NCBI GenBank assembly: GCA_026874595.1
Contig: CM049318.1
Coordinates: 25,129,956 to 25,193,955, forward strand
Origin: Sipunculus nudus
Taxonomy: Eukaryota > Annelida > Sipuncula > Golfingiida > Sipunculidae
Length of the DNA stretch: 64,000 bases
Direction of reading: 5' to 3'
In this document: in pieces, positions 61,501-64,000 of the stretch
How positions within the stretch are numbered: the first letter of the stretch is position 1
Layout of the letters: every line of letters begins with the position of its first letter
The notes under the pieces: generated by a model
What the model was told of the DNA's origin: nothing
Database searches by the model: none
The model's input: the letters and a program-made list of their open reading frames with translations, nothing else
Position numbers and translations under genes: made by a program

Positions 61501-64000
61501 GGTGAATCCTCCATATTTTGTGCCGGCCGTGGAAGTAGTTCCGGCCCCGTGGACTGCACCAGAAATTGTTGAGAAAGCCCAGAAAATACTCCGCGAGGTC
61601 GGCCAGGTTCCGGTCCTGGTGAAGAAAGAAGTGCCAGCTTTCATCATCCCCCGGATACAGAACGCGATCATCCAGGAGTCCCTAAAACTGGTTCTGGTGA
61701 GTGGACAGTGCTATTTTTCACAGAGGCCCTCTCCCTTCCGTTTTCGACCTAAACTACCCCAGATTGGGATGTTACTGCCTGAATTTTTTTTTACACGGAG
61801 GGGTATCCCCCTTCCATACCCTCCCCCATGCGCCGCCCCACCTGTTTAAAATCTGGTATCCACCCCTGCTTTAAAAAAAGCGTCGCTAGAAATACCATAA
61901 ATTCTGAATTTGCATATTTTTCGTCTAACTATAGGTCTTATATGCAGTATTACGTATAAGATTAATGCGGTGAGAAAATTGACTCTTCACTTCAATTTGG
62001 TAAAATAATTAACAAACAATCGCACGTGGAGAGGTAGTGTTTATCAATCTGTTAGTGGTAATCAGAAACTGGATATGTGGTGCGTACCATGGCTTACTGA
62101 CTGTAAGCCGGTCCATCACAGACCGTTCTTTAAAAGAGGCATAAAAAGTCCGTGTTTGATAACGTGGCACAGTTTTACTATACTACTAAATGGTGATATG
62201 AAATGGTTTTCACATAGACTTTGCCTTTTTAGCGACTAATTTAGCAAAAGGCAAAACCTTGATCAATGTAATGATCATTAAAATCCCACGCCCACTCCGT
62301 ATCAAAGTCAGCAATATTATATACCAGAGTTTTGATTACCTCGAGACAAAAAAAAAAGAAATAAAAAATAAAAAAGAAATAAATAAAAATATAAAAATAA
62401 ATATTGGACCCACACTCAATATTTCAAGGGAGAACCTTTGAAATACAAGAAAACCTGTGTAATTAGACCACCAATGGGAATGACCAAAACAGTTTTAATT
62501 CACATAGGGTCTAATTAGACAAGTTTTAATTATTGTGAATGTTATCGGTTCACTCAAGGGTGGTCTTATTAGACAGGTGGTTTTTAGACAGGTTCCACTG
62601 TACATACATGATATAGATAGCAATGGTATTAATAATCCTATGTTTGACAGGATGACGTCATCAGCGTGGAGGACGTTGACAAGGTGATGTCCTGCGGGCT
62701 TGGTATGCGCTATGCTTTCATGGGACCATGTGAGACGATTCACCTTAACGCCGATGGTATGGAAGATTCGTGCTCCCATGAACAAGGCTCTGGTAGCTTC
62801 GCTTTCAGAGACCTTGCTTTATCAAGCCGCTCTAGCGTGTATTTTAACGAAGAGTGCACGTGATGTGGCAGAAATCCAACGTCCCAAATGTAAACAGTAC
62901 ATAATAATCAAAACTGCACACACCGTCTGAACAAGAACACCTGCACCAGGAAAGGCATCAGTTTGAAGTGCTGTGTCCTATATCTTCAAACTAGACACAC
63001 AAATTGCTTCCAACAAGATCTTGGACATGTTTGAAAACTTGTGTCGTTGACCCGATCATCAAGGAAAATCTGTGGATATACAGGATTTTTCTTAACCCCA
63101 TAACTATTGAGTAACTGCATTTTTATCTTCAAATTTGATACACGAATTAATTCCACCAACTTGTCGGGCAAGATAAAAACAAAATGTGATCTTGACCTTG
63201 GTATCTCTTGCCTTGTAATGTGTCAATATGTGTTTTAATTTATCAATCTGTTTTCTTACGTCATTTGCCGATACGTATGAGAAACCTGAAATCGGCGAAA
63301 ACTGATAACACGCATGTATATATCATTGGTATTATTCATATAACATGAATTCAATACATCCTTGTGATAGTGCTTTGCCGTATGGAAGCGTTTATAATTA
63401 ATATAAGATCAGTTACTTTGACTTCATCCAGTTTGTACCACAGTGCCATTTCAATAGGACAGGGTTAGCACTTTTCATACTCTTCTAGACTGGCTCAGGT
63501 GATGCAATGGTTAAAACATAATTCCTACCACTAACAGAGCCATCAAACTTACTTTGCTGTGTCGCAAAGCTAAGAACAGGTACTGCCACCTCGCGGCAAA
63601 ATATATAAATATAGTACGGCTCTCTAGCCGACTGTTTCATCATTCAGTGATAAGAGCTGGTACACGAATTACGTCTATCGGTACATGGAACACGTTTTAT
63701 TTAAGGAAGTTTAGTAGTAAACGTAAATACTAAATCCATTGCAGGGATAATACTCTTCGGGTACTGATCTCGATCATTTTATTACCCTGTGTAATGATAT
63801 TTGCAAGCCACATACGTTTCATGTGAATAACGATTTTAGACAATTATGATGTGTATATGTTATTACCTTTACCTATACATTTATCTATCTATATATACAG
63901 ATGATGCCGAGTTTATATTTATATATTTATAGGTGTGAACAGCTACGTCGAGCGTTACGGTGAAATGATCTACGACATATCATCAGAGTCAGGACCGCCC
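56487..64000 (+). CDS. CRYL1: Lambda-crystallin / L-gulonate 3-dehydrogenase-like enzyme, 3'-incomplete
   Basis: Exons 56487-56527, 58628-58862, 60366-60527, 61502-61696, 62651-62756 and 63933-64000+ join in frame for 269 codons. The start [20 protein letters not shown] carries the Rossmann G-x-G-x-x-G (Gly13, Gly15, Gly18), split by intron 1. Next come YDIEEKQ, the ECVPE segment, [26 protein letters not shown] (family His145 and Glu157) and [19 protein letters not shown]. The family is 3-hydroxyacyl-CoA dehydrogenase-like; CRYL1 oxidises L-gulonate with NAD in the glucuronate-xylulose pathway of the cytosol. The usual F-x-x-N-R segment reads FIIPRIQ, so the catalytic Asn is Pro196. About 50 C-terminal residues are expected beyond the window. 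Confidence 0.87.
56990..57024 (+). repeat. G-run tract (potential G-quadruplex)
   Basis: Long G runs broken by single A and TT bases, followed by TTGTGCAG. Lies in CRYL1-like intron 1. Confidence 0.85.
57101..57145. repeat. Perfect hairpin with 22-bp arms and 1-nt loop
   Basis: 57101-57122 is the exact reverse complement of 57124-57145; the centre is CTATATTG-T-CAATATAG. Confidence 0.9.
58494..58575. repeat. (TA)n(CA)n microsatellite before CRYL1-like exon 2
   Basis: TA runs flank a CACACACACACA core, ending about 50 nt before the exon. Confidence 0.9.
58628..58862 (+). CDS. CRYL1: CRYL1-like exon 2: NAD-binding domain
   Basis: Begins after AATTCAG with [20 protein letters not shown] and ends at TYIQ before GTATGT. 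A long TA/CA microsatellite lies 50 nt upstream. Confidence 0.87.
59407..60290 (+). pseudogene. LINE 3' ORF tail fragment, split by a hAT-like insertion
   Basis: Translation near 59480-59630 reads [20 protein letters not shown] then [19 protein letters not shown], the C-terminal tail typical of LINE reverse-transcriptase proteins. It is interrupted at 59650-60035 and resumes CLTSL-like sequence after 60044. Non-functional. Lies in CRYL1-like intron 2. Confidence 0.65.
59650..60035. mobile_element. 386-bp non-autonomous hAT-like element
   Basis: The left end TAGGGGTGAAACGGGTAC matches, inverted, the right end (TAAGGCTGAAAGGAGTAC read in reverse). TAGGGGTGAAA is close to the Ac/Ds-type terminus. 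It is flanked by TGTTCAGG (59642-59649) and TGTTCATA (60036-60043), an 8-bp duplication with six matches. CGAGTACTCG palindromes recur inside. No transposase. Confidence 0.7.
60366..60527 (+). CDS. CRYL1: CRYL1-like exon 3
   Basis: Encodes [20 protein letters not shown] through [13 protein letters not shown] to LICHP. It holds the serine-rich active-site loop and the catalytic histidine. Phase 0-0, donor GTGAGC. Confidence 0.87.
61457..61470. repeat. Poly-C run 32 nt before CRYL1-like exon 4
   Basis: About fourteen C in a row, close to the acceptor at 61501. Confidence 0.85.
61502..61696 (+). CDS. CRYL1: CRYL1-like exon 4, with Asn-to-Pro at the active site
   Basis: Encodes [20 protein letters not shown] to ESLKLVL. 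CCC at 61649-61651 gives Pro in FIIPRIQ where relatives have Asn (FVLNRLQ in vertebrate CRYL1, from memory). The surrounding residues are well kept. Confidence 0.87.
62459..62604 (-). repeat. Dispersed 'attagacaggt' repeat ending gttccactgtac
   Basis: Short units AATTAGACCACC, CTAATTAGACAAG, TTATTAGACAGGTGG and TAGACAGGTTCCACTGTAC. The end resembles other gtggtc-type repeats in the window. Confidence 0.45.
62651..62756 (+). CDS. CRYL1: CRYL1-like exon 5
   Basis: Encodes [20 protein letters not shown] and [15 protein letters not shown], the start of the helical C-terminal domain. Ends in phase 1 at GTATGG. Confidence 0.87.
62985..63205 (+). repeat. Single unit related to the array at 29830-30720
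   Basis: AACCCCATAACTATTGAGTA, CTTCAAATTTGATACACGAA, TTCCACCAA and GTGATCTTGACCTTGG follow the same order as the array units. Lies in CRYL1-like intron 5. Confidence 0.6.
63933..64000 (+). CDS. CRYL1: CRYL1-like exon 6, cut by the window end
   Basis: Follows TTTATAG and encodes [20 protein letters not shown] then GPP. It agrees in frame with exon 5 and with the family's C-terminal domain. Confidence 0.8.

Overview
The window looks like an AT-rich metazoan nuclear segment, most likely from a mollusc and probably a bivalve. It has spliced genes with GT-AG introns, multi-domain C-type lectin exons, long (TA)n microsatellites, tRNA-derived SINEs, decayed LINEs, and the 'gaccttgacc' and 'gtgagcttatgcgatgg' dispersed repeats that I associate with bivalve genomes. 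The taxon is inferred from gene style and repeats, not from a marker gene. Nothing prokaryotic was seen.

Three protein-coding genes can be rebuilt, all on the + strand, with reading frames that stay open across every proposed junction. (1) At 3977-29681 lies a shugoshin (SGO) gene, the centromeric cohesin protector. It has an N-terminal coiled coil, a 2.7 kb central exon, an array of seven 27-28-codon exons and the C-terminal SGO basic motif; 15 coding exons give 1507 visible codons. Its first coding exon was not found and may lie upstream of the window. (2) At 38351-52838 lies a complete nine-exon gene for a 1011-residue single-pass membrane protein: signal peptide, an unrecognised 157-residue domain, three C-type lectin domains, an EGF-like module, a 17-residue mucin-like repeat and a transmembrane helix. 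All eight introns are phase 1. (3) At 56487-64000+ lies the 5' part of a lambda-crystallin / L-gulonate 3-dehydrogenase gene (CRYL1-like). Six exons are visible, and a proline stands where this family has its catalytic asparagine.

Layout: 1-3940 is dispersed repeats; 3977-29681 is the SGO coding region, with introns full of repeats; about 31530-32300 is a probable SGO 3' UTR; 32300-38350 is intergenic with a repeat copy at 34870-35965; 38351-52838 is the lectin/mucin gene; 52839-56486 is intergenic with an inverted repeat and a dead LINE; 56487-64000 is the CRYL1-like gene, with a LINE fragment split by a small hAT-like element in its second intron.

The genes do not look functionally linked: mitosis, cell-surface recognition and sugar metabolism. 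The points of most interest are the modular exon arrays of the first two genes, the substituted active-site residue in the third, and several non-autonomous mobile elements with clear termini. I found no convincing new defence or mobile system.
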